Part shown: positions 52,678-62,146 of the stretch, one piece after another
Position numbering within the stretch: position 1 is the first letter of the stretch
How the letters are laid out: each line of letters starts with the position of its first letter
Origin: Muricauda sp. SCSIO 65647
Lineage (GTDB): Bacteria > Bacteroidota > Bacteroidia > Flavobacteriales > Flavobacteriaceae
Assembly (NCBI RefSeq): GCF_021534965.1
Contig: NZ_CP091037.1
Coordinates: 62,001 to 126,000 of the forward strand
Direction: 5' to 3'
DNA length: 64,000 nt
The notes under the pieces: model-generated
Databases searched by the model: none
Told to the model about the DNA's origin: nothing
What the model saw: the letters and a program-made list of their open reading frames with translations, nothing else
Position numbers and translations under genes: made by a program

Positions 52678-55600
52678 ATGATTCATTTCTTTGGCGATGC
52701 AGCGAACAATGTCTATGCCCTGCAAACCCAACACGACCTGACCCCAGAAGACATTCAAAAATTAGTGTGGTTGTTCGGCAACCGACCCCAGATCAACGCG
52801 GCGTCTCTTGACGCCTTTTTTGTTGGTCCGCGTGCCGCCATGGTCACCCCCTGGAGTACCAACGCCACTGAAATTACCCAGAACATGGGGATTAAAGGGA
52901 TCATACGAATAGAGGCGTTCACGTTCGTCCCTGAAGATTTTACCGATTATGACCCTATGCTCTTTCAAAAATATGAACGGCTCGGCCAAGACCTTTTTGA
53001 CATTGCCATTACTCCCGAAGAAGTACGCGAAATCGACGATATCGCCGCCTACGACCGACAAGAGGGCCTCGCCCTCAGCGATGATGAGATCGACTATTTG
53101 GAACGGCTTTCCACACAGTTGGGCCGTAAACTGACCGACTCGGAAGTGTTCGGTTTCAGTCAGGTAAACTCCGAGCACTGTCGCCACAAGATCTTTAACG
53201 GCACCTTTGTCATCGACGGGCAAGAGATGCCCAGCTCGCTCTTTAAGCTCATCAAGAAGACTTCGGCGACCCATCCCAACGATATCGTCTCGGCCTATAA
53301 AGACAATGTGGCCTTTGTAAAAGGTCCCAAAGTGGTACAGTTTGCCCCACAACGGGCCGATGTCCCCGATTTTTACAGGGAAGAAGCATTCGAGTCCGTG
53401 CTCTCGTTAAAAGCCGAAACGCACAACTTCCCCACCACGGTGGAGCCCTTCAATGGGGCCGCAACCGGTTCGGGGGGTGAAATACGTGATCGTTTGGCGG
53501 GCGGCAAAGGAGCGTTGCCCTTGGCGGGTACCGCGGTGTACATGACCTCATACTCACGATTGGAAGAAGATCGCCCATGGGAAAAGGCCTTCCCTGAGCG
53601 CGAGTGGCTGTACCAAACCCCGATGGACATCCTAATCAAAGCCTCGAATGGGGCCTCTGACTTTGGCAATAAGTTCGGACAACCCTTGATCGCAGGATCG
53701 GTGTTGACCTTTGAACATACCGAAAAGGTCATTTCGAACTTGCCTGACGGCAAGGCAGGCGTAGGTGAGAAATCTAAAGAAGCCCTGAGCATGGTCGAAG
53801 GGCAAGCTCGGCTTGGTTACGACAAAGTCATCATGCTGGCGGGGGGCATCGGTTACGGCAAGGCCGAGCAGGCCTTGAAAGATACGCCCCAAAAAGGCGA
53901 TAAGATTGTAATCTTGGGCGGTGACAACTACCGCATCGGTATGGGCGGGGCCGCCGTCTCCAGTGCCGATACGGGCGAGTTTGAGTCCGCCATCGAGCTG
54001 AACGCCGTACAGCGTAGCAATCCCGAAATGCAGAAACGGGCGGCGAATGCCATCCGCGGACTGGTAGAAAGTGAAGAGAATCCCATTGTGAGCATCCACG
54101 ACCATGGGGCGGGCGGACATCTGAACTGCCTCTCTGAACTCGTTGAGGAAACGGGCGGCAATATCGATTTGGACAAGCTGCCCATTGGTGACCCGACCCT
54201 ATCCGCCAAAGAAATCATCGGCAACGAAAGCCAAGAGCGCATGGGCCTCGTCATCGGCGATAAAGATATGGCCCTTTTGCAGCGTATTGCCGAACGTGAA
54301 CGCTCGCCCATGTACCAGGTGGGCGATGTGACGGGTAATCACCGTTTTACCTTTGAATCGGCAACGACCAACGAAAAACCGATGGACCTCGAACTATCGG
54401 CCCTTTTCGGCAGTTCGCCCGAGACCGTCATGGAAGATTCGAAGCTCGACACACAGTATGGGCAAGCGGAATATTCCCTAGAAAAATTTCACGACTACCT
54501 CGAGCAGGTATTGCAATTGGAGGCGGTAGCCTGTAAAGACTGGCTGACCAATAAAGTGGACCGCTGTGTGGGCGGGCGCGTGGCCAAGCAACAATGTGCA
54601 GGTCCGCTGCAATTGCCCTTGAACAATGTAGGGGTCATGGCACTCGATTTTAAGGGTGTTGACGGACTGGCGACCAGTATCGGGCACTCACCCATCTCGG
54701 GCCTGATAGACCCTGTGGCCGGTAGCCGCAACAGCATCGCTGAGGCCTTGACCAATATCGTCTGGGCACCCATAAAAGAGGGATTGAAATCGATCTCCCT
54801 TTCAGCCAACTGGATGTGGCCTTGCCGAAATGCCGGGGAAGATGCCCGTCTGTACGAAGCGGTGCAGGCCTGTTCCGATTTTGCCATTGCACTGGGCATC
54901 AACATCCCCACGGGCAAAGACTCGCTCAGCATGAAGCAGAAATACAAAGACCAAGAAGTTATTGCGCCCGGTACGGTCATCATTTCAGCGGCCGGGCATT
55001 GCAGTGACCTGAAAAAGGTGGTCGAGCCCGTTTTGCAGAAAGACGGTGGCGATATTTACTATATCAACCTATCAAAAGACGGGTACAAACTGGGCGGCTC
55101 ATCGTTCAACCAGATTTTGAATTCCGTCGGCAACGAGGCCCCGACCGTTACCGATGCGGCCTATTTTAAAAAGGCCTTCAATGCCTTGCAACAAGAGATC
55201 AAAACGGGCAGCATTGTAGCGGGCCATGATGTCGCCTCGGGCGGATTGGTCACCACGCTATTGGAAATCTGCTTTGCCGACAATGACCTTGGGGCAGCAC
55301 TTGACCTATCGGCATTGGGCGAGGCAGATACCCTCAAACTGCTGTTCGCTGAAAATAGCGGCATTGTTTTTCAGGGAGATGAACAGGTCAGGGAGCGATT
55401 GGTATCACAGGGAATCAATGTGATGAAAATCGGTAGTCAGACTGCCGAAGGAACCTTAACCATCAAGAACCAAGGCATAGAGATCGGCTTGAACATCGCT
55501 TCATTGCGTGATACCTGGTTCAAGACCTCTTACCTGTTGGATGACCAACAGACCGCCAAGGGTCTGGCAAAGACACGTTATGAGAATTATAAGCAGCAGC

Positions 55601-56421
55601 CGCTTCGGTATGAATTCCCTTCGGTCACGACGTCGAGTGATTCTGCCGTGCAAAATCGTATCAGGAAGCCCAAGGCCGCCATTCTGCGTGAAAAAGGCAG
55701 CAACTCAGAACGCGAAATGGCGAACGCCATGTATTTGGCCGGTTTTGATGTGAAAGATGTGCACATGACCGACTTGATCTCGGGCCGTGAAGATTTGAAA
55801 GACATCCAATTTCTGGGGGCCGTGGGAGGCTTCTCAAATTCAGATGTGCTGGGCAGTGCCAAAGGCTGGGCCGGTGCCATCAAGTACAACGAAAAGGCCA
55901 ACAAGGCCATCATGGATTTCTTTGCCCGCCCCGATACGCTCTCAGTGGGCATCTGCAACGGTTGCCAATTGTTCATGGAACTCGATCTGATCAATGCCGA
56001 GCACGGCGAAGAACATGGCAAGATGACCTATAACGATTCCGGAAAGCACGAGAGCCATTTCACTTCGGTGAAAATACATGAGAACAACTCCGTGATGCTA
56101 TCCAGTTTGGCGGGCAGCACCCTAGGGGTGTGGATTTCAAATGGCGAGGGCAAATTCAGTTTGCCGCTTTCAGAGGAAAATTACGACATCGTGGCAAAAT
56201 ATGGGTATGAGGGATATCCGGCAAATCCCAACGGTAGTGATTATAACGTGGCCATGCTCTGCGACAAAACAGGCCGTCATTTGGTAACGATGCCCCACAT
56301 CGAACGCAGTATTTTTCCATGGAACTGGGCACACTATCCAAAAGACAGGAATGATGAAGTTTCACCTTGGCTGCAGGCTTTTGTCAATGCACGCGAATGG
56401 GTTAAAAAGGTTAATGGTTGA
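52678..56421 (+). CDS. purL: Phosphoribosylformylglycinamidine synthase, fused large form, with a palindromic-element insertion
   Basis: 1247 residues. Converts FGAR to FGAM with glutamine and ATP, step four of purine synthesis. N-terminal PurS-like region, FGAM-synthase ATP-binding halves ([27 protein letters not shown] near 247, and [12 protein letters not shown]), and a C-terminal class I amidotransferase with nucleophile in GICNGCQ (C1093). Residues 351-376 ([16 protein letters not shown]...) lie between TFEHTEK and LGYDKVIML and are encoded by a palindromic repeat (53728-53803); family members usually run almost directly from the TFEH motif to LGYDKVIM. The C-terminal WVKKVNG and stop run into the downstream array. 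Confidence 0.95.
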   Translation: MIHFFGDAANNVYALQTQHDLTPEDIQKLVWLFGNRPQINAASLDAFFVGPRAAMVTPWSTNATEITQNMGIKGIIRIEAFTFVPEDFTDYDPMLFQKYERLGQDLFDIAITPEEVREIDDIAAYDRQEGLALSDDEIDYLERLSTQLGRKLTDSEVFGFSQVNSEHCRHKIFNGTFVIDGQEMPSSLFKLIKKTSATHPNDIVSAYKDNVAFVKGPKVVQFAPQRADVPDFYREEAFESVLSLKAETHNFPTTVEPFNGAATGSGGEIRDRLAGGKGALPLAGTAVYMTSYSRLEEDRPWEKAFPEREWLYQTPMDILIKASNGASDFGNKFGQPLIAGSVLTFEHTEKVISNLPDGKAGVGEKSKEALSMVEGQARLGYDKVIMLAGGIGYGKAEQALKDTPQKGDKIVILGGDNYRIGMGGAAVSSADTGEFESAIELNAVQRSNPEMQKRAANAIRGLVESEENPIVSIHDHGAGGHLNCLSELVEETGGNIDLDKLPIGDPTLSAKEIIGNESQERMGLVIGDKDMALLQRIAERERSPMYQVGDVTGNHRFTFESATTNEKPMDLELSALFGSSPETVMEDSKLDTQYGQAEYSLEKFHDYLEQVLQLEAVACKDWLTNKVDRCVGGRVAKQQCAGPLQLPLNNVGVMALDFKGVDGLATSIGHSPISGLIDPVAGSRNSIAEALTNIVWAPIKEGLKSISLSANWMWPCRNAGEDARLYEAVQACSDFAIALGINIPTGKDSLSMKQKYKDQEVIAPGTVIISAAGHCSDLKKVVEPVLQKDGGDIYYINLSKDGYKLGGSSFNQILNSVGNEAPTVTDAAYFKKAFNALQQEIKTGSIVAGHDVASGGLVTTLLEICFADNDLGAALDLSALGEADTLKLLFAENSGIVFQGDEQVRERLVSQGINVMKIGSQTAEGTLTIKNQGIEIGLNIASLRDTWFKTSYLLDDQQTAKGLAKTRYENYKQQPLRYEFPSVTTSSDSAVQNRIRKPKAAILREKGSNSEREMANAMYLAGFDVKDVHMTDLISGREDLKDIQFLGAVGGFSNSDVLGSAKGWAGAIKYNEKANKAIMDFFARPDTLSVGICNGCQLFMELDLINAEHGEEHGKMTYNDSGKHESHFTSVKIHENNSVMLSSLAGSTLGVWISNGEGKFSLPLSEENYDIVAKYGYEGYPANPNGSDYNVAMLCDKTGRHLVTMPHIERSIFPWNWAHYPKDRNDEVSPWLQAFVNAREWVKKVNG
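53728..53803. repeat. Palindromic element inside purL
   Basis: Bases 53728-53775 are the reverse complement of the 48.77-48.82 kb element variant: about 44 of 48 aligned positions match, including GTCATTTCGAA, the CTGCCTGACGGC core, and GAGAAATCT. It is followed by a second hairpin GCCCT...AGGGC (53782-53803) containing CTGAGCATGGTCGAAG, shared with the remnant at 20,997-21,013. It is about 76-78 bp, so it adds 26 codons without a frameshift. Confidence 0.85.
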
Positions 56422-56735
56422 TGGTTGCTAGTTAATAGTTAGTAGTTAATAGTGTAAGGTTAAGGGTGATTGGTGTTTGATGCATGATGTTCGATGTGTG
56501 ATGCACGGTGTTGGGTGAAGGAGTGTTAGTTAGTAGTTAAGGGTGAATGGTGAATGGCCAATAGCCAACTTCTGTCATCTGAAGTCTAACAGCCAACTTT
56601 TAGCGTCCAGCGCCTGGCGGTTACTACTCACGGCATACTGCCCTCTGCATGCTGCTCACTGAAGTACTGCCAACCGACTACCGACTACTAACTACCGACT
56701 ACTGCCTACTGAATCACTGCTCACTGAATTACTAA
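56405..56735. repeat. Heptanucleotide array with strand switch
   Basis: Begins inside the last purL codons (GTTAAT, then GGTTGATGG) and fills the whole gap to the GNAT gene. The left half has the G-rich orientation: TTAATGG, TTGATGG, TTAGTAG, TTAAGGG, TGAATGG. Near 56560 it switches to the opposite-strand vocabulary: CCAATAG, CCAACTT, TACTGCC, TACCGAC, TACTAAC. Register is held except for a few extra bases. Confidence 0.88.
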
Positions 56736-56738
56736 AGA

Positions 56739-57191
56739 ATGAAAATAAGAAAAGCCACAAAAACCGATCTTACCGCAATCATTGAAATGCTGGCCAATGA
56801 TGTGCTCGGTAGCCAACGCGAACAATTCAAAGATCCGTTGCCTGAAGCGTATCTAAGGGCTTTTGAAAAAATCGATGCAGACCCCAACCACGAATTGGTG
56901 GTTATCGATGATGAATTAGGAAAGGTGGTGGGCACATTGCAACTTTCATTCCTCCAATATTTGACCTATCAGGGTGGTATACGTGCCCAAATCGAGCAGG
57001 TACGAATCCATGAAAGCCAACGCGGACAAGGCCTAGGGAAAAAGCTTTTTGAATGGGCCATAAACCGTGCAAGGGAAAAAGGGGCACATGTCGTACAGTT
57101 GACCACTGACAAACAGCGCCCTCAGGCCAGAAAATTCTATGAAGGCTTAGGTTTCAAGGCTTCCCATGAAGGGATGAAACGCCATCTATAG
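56739..57191 (+). CDS. GNAT-family N-acetyltransferase
   Basis: 150 residues. The acetyl-CoA loop is VRIHESQRGQGLGKKLFEWA (Q/R-x-x-G-x-G/A motif RGQGLG) and the C-terminal end is RPQARKFYEGLGFKASHEGMKRHL, typical of cytosolic GNATs. Acceptor unknown. It starts within a few bases of the array that follows purL. Confidence 0.92.
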   Translation: MKIRKATKTDLTAIIEMLANDVLGSQREQFKDPLPEAYLRAFEKIDADPNHELVVIDDELGKVVGTLQLSFLQYLTYQGGIRAQIEQVRIHESQRGQGLGKKLFEWAINRAREKGAHVVQLTTDKQRPQARKFYEGLGFKASHEGMKRHL

Positions 57192-57220
57192 AATTCAAAA
57201 CACGACAGGGCGATCCAAAC

Positions 57221-57276
57221 CACCACCAACTACCGACTACCGACTACCGACTACCAACTACCAACTGCCGACTAAA
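57221..57276. repeat. Short heptanucleotide array
   Basis: AACTACC, GACTACC three times, AACTACC, AACTGCC, GACTAAA in perfect register, between the GNAT and acyl-CoA ligase genes. The ligase start codon is 43 bp downstream. Confidence 0.9.
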
Positions 57277-57318
57277 AAATAAATTCCCTATTTTGCAATT
57301 TCTATACAGAAACTTGCT

Positions 57319-59088
57319 ATGCATTCGGTTACCAGACTCTTTGACTTTCCATACTACCAAAAAGAAAAATACAATCTCGAAAAGGCCTTCCTGACAAAGT
57401 ACCAGGGTACATGGGTGCCCACTTCGACCCAAGAATATATCGATAAGGCCAATGCCATCAGTCGTGGGTTGATACGAATGGGCGTCAAGGCGAACGACAA
57501 GATCGCCATCATCTCGATGACCAACCGTACCGAATGGAACATCATGGATATCGGTGCCCTACAGACGGGAGCGCAAACAGTACCTATCTATCCGACCATC
57601 TCAGAAGAAGATTATGAATACGTATTGAACCATTCAGAGGCCAAATACTGTTTTGTCTCTTGTGGTGAGGTATTGGAAAAAGTACTGGCGATCAGTGGCC
57701 GATTGAAGAAATTGAAAGATGTGTTTTCGTTTGACCAACTTTCGAACTGCAACCACTGGTCTGAGGTACTGGAGAAGGGCAAGGATACTTCAAATCAAAA
57801 AGAAGTTGAAGAACGAATGGCGGCCGTCAAACCCGAAGACCTTGCTACCCTGATCTATACTTCAGGCACCACTGGCAAGCCAAAGGGTGTGATGCTCTCG
57901 CATGACAACATCGTTTCGAATGTCATCTCAAGCGAAAAAAGGGTACCCTTAAGTGATGGGGCGACCGCTTTGAGCTTTTTGCCCGCCTGCCACATTTTTG
58001 AGCGCATGATCTTGTATCTCTACCAATACTGCGGCATTCAGGTCTATTTTGGGGAAGGGCTCGACAAAATCGCCGACAATGTCAAAGAGGTAAAACCCAA
58101 CGTGATGACCGTGGTACCTCGATTGTTGGAAAAAGTATACGATGCCATCATCGCCAAGGGAGCCGAATTAACGGGAATCAAGAAGAAATTGTTCTTCTGG
58201 GCCGTGGAATTGGGACTGAAATACGAGCCTTACGGAAAAAATGGCTGGTGGTATGAAAAACGTTTGAACCTGGCCCGAAAGCTCATTTTTAGCAAATGGC
58301 AGGAAGCGTTGGGCGGCAATATCGAAATCATGGTATCGGGCAGCGCAGCCCTTCAGGCCCGTTTGGCCCGCGTATTCGCTGCAGCGGGTATGCCCGTGAT
58401 GGAAGGTTATGGGCTGACCGAGACCTCGCCCGTGATCTCGGTCAACGACCAACGTGACAGTGGCTGGAAAATCGGTACGGTGGGACGCATTATCGATGGC
58501 GTTGAGGTGAAGATCGCTGATGACGGTGAAATACTGTGCAAAGGTCCCAATATCTTGATGGGCTACTACAAAGACCCTGAAAAAACGGCCGAGGTATTGA
58601 AAAACGGTTATTTCCATACCGGAGATATCGGTGAAATCGATGCTGATGGCTTTTTGAGGATCACCGACCGCAAAAAGGAAATGTTCAAGACCTCTGGCGG
58701 AAAATACGTGGCGCCCCAGCTGTTGGAAAACCGATTCAAGCAATCGCGTTTTATAGAGCAGATCATGGTGGTCGGAGAAGGTGAAAAAATGCCCGCTGCA
58801 TTGATCCAGCCCAACTTCGCCTTTGTAGAAGAGTGGGCAAAAAGGCATGATGTTACCATCCCTGAAAATTCTGACATGGTACACAACGAAAAAGTCATTG
58901 CCCGTATTCAAGAAGAGGTCGATCTGGCCAATGAAGATTTTGCCAAGTGGGAAAAGGTAAAACAGTTTCGCCTGACCCCAGATGCTTGGACGGTCGATGA
59001 CGGCCACCTTACCCCAACCATGAAACTTCGCCGAAAGATCGTCAAAGAAAAATACATTCACCTGTACAACAACATCTATGGGCGTTGA
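57319..59088 (+). CDS. Long-chain-fatty-acid--CoA ligase (AMP-binding)
   Basis: 589 residues. Activates fatty acids to acyl-CoA via acyl-AMP. The P-loop is YTSGTTGKPKGVMLSH (about 180-195), the second signature includes GYGLTETSPVISVND, and the C-terminal DRKKEMFKTSGGKYVAPQ contains the conserved catalytic Lys region. The absence of a signal peptide places it in the cytosol. It is the first gene of a fatty-acid degradation cluster; a MarR regulator and beta-oxidation genes follow. Confidence 0.93.
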   Translation: MHSVTRLFDFPYYQKEKYNLEKAFLTKYQGTWVPTSTQEYIDKANAISRGLIRMGVKANDKIAIISMTNRTEWNIMDIGALQTGAQTVPIYPTISEEDYEYVLNHSEAKYCFVSCGEVLEKVLAISGRLKKLKDVFSFDQLSNCNHWSEVLEKGKDTSNQKEVEERMAAVKPEDLATLIYTSGTTGKPKGVMLSHDNIVSNVISSEKRVPLSDGATALSFLPACHIFERMILYLYQYCGIQVYFGEGLDKIADNVKEVKPNVMTVVPRLLEKVYDAIIAKGAELTGIKKKLFFWAVELGLKYEPYGKNGWWYEKRLNLARKLIFSKWQEALGGNIEIMVSGSAALQARLARVFAAAGMPVMEGYGLTETSPVISVNDQRDSGWKIGTVGRIIDGVEVKIADDGEILCKGPNILMGYYKDPEKTAEVLKNGYFHTGDIGEIDADGFLRITDRKKEMFKTSGGKYVAPQLLENRFKQSRFIEQIMVVGEGEKMPAALIQPNFAFVEEWAKRHDVTIPENSDMVHNEKVIARIQEEVDLANEDFAKWEKVKQFRLTPDAWTVDDGHLTPTMKLRRKIVKEKYIHLYNNIYGR

Positions 59089-59139
59089 TCTTCGTTAAAA
59101 ACTTTTCTTGACCTCATAACAACTTCATGTTGTCTCACC

Positions 59140-59169
59140 AAAATTTATTATGCATGCATAATAAATTTT
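59140..59169. promoter_or_regulatory. 30-bp perfect palindrome, probable MarR operator
   Basis: AAAATTTATTATGCA followed by its exact reverse complement. It overlaps the expected -33 region; the -7 box TATCTTTG (59172-59179, exact TAnnTTTG) lies directly after it, and the MarR start codon follows at 59197. The position and perfect dyad fit an autoregulatory site of the MarR protein. Confidence 0.8.
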
Positions 59170-59171
59170 TA

Positions 59172-59179
59172 TATCTTTG
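59172..59179 (+). promoter_or_regulatory. -7 box of the marR/fad operon
   Basis: TATCTTTG, an exact TAnnTTTG, 17 bp upstream of the MarR start. The 30-bp palindrome lies 2 bp upstream. Confidence 0.6.
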
Positions 59180-59196
59180 GTGACCAATCAAGCAAC

Positions 59197-59646
59197 ATGA
59201 AAGAACTGACAATCGACCATGCCCTACGTGCTACTTGGCAGGCGGTCACCAAAATGTACAATGAAGAGGCCAGGCATTATGGCCTGACCATGGCGATCGG
59301 CTTTACCTTATTGAGCATCGATCCCAAAAAAGGCACCCCAAGTACCGCACTGGGGCCCAAAATGGGGATGGAGGCCACCAGTCTGTCACGAATATTGAAA
59401 AGTATCGAAGAAAGGGGCTATATCGAACGAAGGCCGAATCCGAATGACGGGCGTGGGGTATTGATCCACCTGACGGCCTTGGGTCTCGAAAAACGAAAAG
59501 ACTCCAAAGATGTGGTGCTCCAGTTCAATGATGTGGTCAGGGAACATGCTGCCGAAGAAGATATTCAAGGTTTTTTCAAGACCATGGAGGCCATCAACAA
59601 ATTGATTTCAGACAAAAAAATATATAACAGAACAACAACGAACTAA
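59197..59646 (+). CDS. MarR-family transcriptional regulator
   Basis: 149 residues, winged helix with LGPKMGMEATSLSRILKSIEERGYI and the wing RRPNPNDGRGVLIHLTALG. In this position MarR/FadR-like repressors sense acyl-CoA and control beta-oxidation. The palindrome and -7 box immediately upstream suggest autoregulation. It is 15 bp before the fused dehydrogenase/hydratase gene and probably heads the operon. Confidence 0.9.
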   Translation: MKELTIDHALRATWQAVTKMYNEEARHYGLTMAIGFTLLSIDPKKGTPSTALGPKMGMEATSLSRILKSIEERGYIERRPNPNDGRGVLIHLTALGLEKRKDSKDVVLQFNDVVREHAAEEDIQGFFKTMEAINKLISDKKIYNRTTTN

Positions 59647-59661
59647 ACCCATTTCGAATCC

Positions 59662-62067
59662 ATGAAAAGACATATCAATAAAGTGGCGGTCATTGGCTCT
59701 GGAATAATGGGAAGTGGCATAGCCTGTCACTTCGCCAATATTGGGGTCGAGGTACTGCTGCTCGATATCGTTCCCCGTGAACCCAATGAAAAAGAAAAGG
59801 CCAAGGGACTCACTTTAGAAGACAGGTCGGTTCGCAACCGATTGGTCAACGAATCGCTTCAAAAGGCCCTGAAATCAAAGCCTTCCCCTATTTATCATAA
59901 GAAATTTGCCAATAGAATAACCACTGGCAACCTTGATGATGACATAGCCAAGGTCAAAGATGTTGACTGGATCATTGAAGTGGTCATTGAACGGTTAGAT
60001 ATAAAGAAACAGGTTTTTGAAAACCTTGAGAAACATCGTACACCGGGCACCTTGATCACTTCGAACACCTCGGGCATCCCCATCAAGTTCATGAGCGAAG
60101 GGCGTAGCGACGATTTTCAAGAGCATTTCTGTGGAACGCATTTCTTCAACCCTGCGCGTTACCTAAAACTCTTTGAAATCATACCCGGCCCCAAGACTTC
60201 ACAAGAGGTATTGGATTTTCTAAATGGCTATGGAGAGCAATTTTTGGGAAAAACCTCGGTGGTGGCCAAAGACACGCCCGCCTTTATCGGAAACCGAATC
60301 GGTATTTTCAGCATCCAAAGTCTTTTTCATGCTGTAAAAGATTTGGGAATGACCGTTGAAGAAGTCGATAAATTGACGGGGCCCGTGATAGGTCGGCCAA
60401 AATCAGCCACCTTTAGAACGGTCGATGTGGTGGGCCTTGACACCTTGGTACATGTTGCCAACGGTATTCATGAGAACTGCACCGATGATGAGCGCCATGA
60501 ACTGTTCAAGTTGCCCGATTTCATACAGACCATGGTCGAGAACAAATGGCTGGGCAGCAAAACCGGACAAGGGTTCTATAAAAAAGTAAAAGATGATAAG
60601 GGCAAAAGCGAGATTTTGACCCTTGACCTCGATACGATGGACTATCGCTCAAAAAAGAGTGCCAAGTTCGCCACCCTCGAACTGACAAAGTCCATCGATA
60701 AGGTAATCGAACGCTTTTCTATTCTGGTCGATGGCAAAGACAAGGCCGGTGCGTTTTACCGTAAGAGTTTGGGCCAGTTGTTTGCCTATGTATCGCACAG
60801 AATTCCTGAAATCACCGATGAGCTCTATAAAATCGACGATGCCATGAAGGCAGGTTTCGGTTGGGAACATGGCCCCTTTCAAATTTGGGATGCCGTCGGA
60901 TTGGAAAAAGGCTTAGGGTTTATCGAGGCAGAAGGCCAAGAAGCGGCCGCATGGGTAAACGAGATGAAGGCTTCCGGTATCGACTCGTTCTATTCCGTAA
61001 AAGACGGGGCCACCTATTGCTACGACATTCCTTCAAAGAAAATGAAAAAGGTACCCGGTCAAGATGCCTTTATCATATTGGATAACATCAGAAAGACCAA
61101 TGAGGTCTTCAAAAACCCCGGGGTCATCGTTGAAGATTTGGGCGATGGTATTTTGAACGTTGAGTTCCAATCAAAAATGAACACCATTGGATCCGATGTG
61201 TTGGCCGGACTCAACAAAGCCATTGACATCGCAGAAAAAGACTTTCAAGGTCTGGTGGTGGGCAACCAAGCGGCCAATTTTTCAGTAGGTGCCAATATCG
61301 GCATGATCTTTATGATGGCCGTTGAGCAAGAGTATGATGAACTGGCTTGGTCAGTAAAAATGTTCCAAGACAGTATGATGCGCATGCGTTATTCGTCGAT
61401 ACCCACGGTGGCCGCACCCCATGGCATGACCTTGGGCGGGGGTTGTGAACTGACCCTGCATGCCGACAAGGTGGTCGCCGCCTCAGAGACCTATATCGGT
61501 CTTGTCGAGTTCGGTGTGGGCGTAATTCCCGGTGGTGGAGGTTCAAAGGAAATGACCTTGAGGGCCTCTGATACTTTTAGAAAAAACGATGTTGAGCTGA
61601 ACGTGTTGCAAGAGTACTTTTTGACCATCGGTATGGCGAAGGTATCGACCTCGGCCCATGAAGCCTATGATCTGGGCATCCTGCAAAAAGGAAAGGACAT
61701 CGTTGTGGTCAATAAAGACCGACAGATCGCCACGGCCAAAGCCTATGCCAAGCTGATGGCCGAGCAAGGGTACACAAAGCCCGTCTCCAGAAAAGATGTA
61801 AAAGTGCTCGGCAAACAGGCCTTGGGCATGTTCTTGGTAGGAACGGATTCTATGGAAGCCGGTCATTATATTTCAGAACACGATAAGAAAATCGCCAACA
61901 AACTGGCCTATGTCATGGCAGGTGGAGACCTTTCGGAAGCCAGTTACGTTTCAGAACAGTATCTATTGGATTTGGAAAGAGAGGCCTTCTTGTCACTCTG
62001 TACCGAGCGAAAAACCTTGGAGCGAATCCAACATATGTTAAAGACAGGAAAACCTTTAAGAAATTAG
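59662..62067 (+). CDS. Fused 3-hydroxyacyl-CoA dehydrogenase/enoyl-CoA hydratase (FadN-like order)
   Basis: 801 residues. Catalyses hydration of enoyl-CoA and oxidation of 3-hydroxyacyl-CoA. The Rossmann motif VIGSGIMGSGIACHFAN (9-25) and 3-hydroxyacyl-CoA dehydrogenase domains come first; the crotonase domain with VGNQAANFSVGANIG and HGMTLGGGCELTLHAD comes at the C-terminus. This order is that of Bacillus FadN and is opposite to E. coli FadB. It is located between the MarR regulator and the thiolase, as in other Bacteroidota. Confidence 0.93.
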   Translation: MKRHINKVAVIGSGIMGSGIACHFANIGVEVLLLDIVPREPNEKEKAKGLTLEDRSVRNRLVNESLQKALKSKPSPIYHKKFANRITTGNLDDDIAKVKDVDWIIEVVIERLDIKKQVFENLEKHRTPGTLITSNTSGIPIKFMSEGRSDDFQEHFCGTHFFNPARYLKLFEIIPGPKTSQEVLDFLNGYGEQFLGKTSVVAKDTPAFIGNRIGIFSIQSLFHAVKDLGMTVEEVDKLTGPVIGRPKSATFRTVDVVGLDTLVHVANGIHENCTDDERHELFKLPDFIQTMVENKWLGSKTGQGFYKKVKDDKGKSEILTLDLDTMDYRSKKSAKFATLELTKSIDKVIERFSILVDGKDKAGAFYRKSLGQLFAYVSHRIPEITDELYKIDDAMKAGFGWEHGPFQIWDAVGLEKGLGFIEAEGQEAAAWVNEMKASGIDSFYSVKDGATYCYDIPSKKMKKVPGQDAFIILDNIRKTNEVFKNPGVIVEDLGDGILNVEFQSKMNTIGSDVLAGLNKAIDIAEKDFQGLVVGNQAANFSVGANIGMIFMMAVEQEYDELAWSVKMFQDSMMRMRYSSIPTVAAPHGMTLGGGCELTLHADKVVAASETYIGLVEFGVGVIPGGGGSKEMTLRASDTFRKNDVELNVLQEYFLTIGMAKVSTSAHEAYDLGILQKGKDIVVVNKDRQIATAKAYAKLMAEQGYTKPVSRKDVKVLGKQALGMFLVGTDSMEAGHYISEHDKKIANKLAYVMAGGDLSEASYVSEQYLLDLEREAFLSLCTERKTLERIQHMLKTGKPLRN

Positions 62068-62146
62068 ATGTATTCGATTGTTGGATGTTCCGATTTTTAG
62101 CACTCCAACGATCTAAAAACCCAATGATCTAACAATCTAGATAAAA

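Noticed and set aside
58168-59061. Long minus-strand frame of 297 residues over the acyl-CoA ligase
   Set aside because: Antisense shadow of a conserved gene; no domain recognised and no plausible start region.
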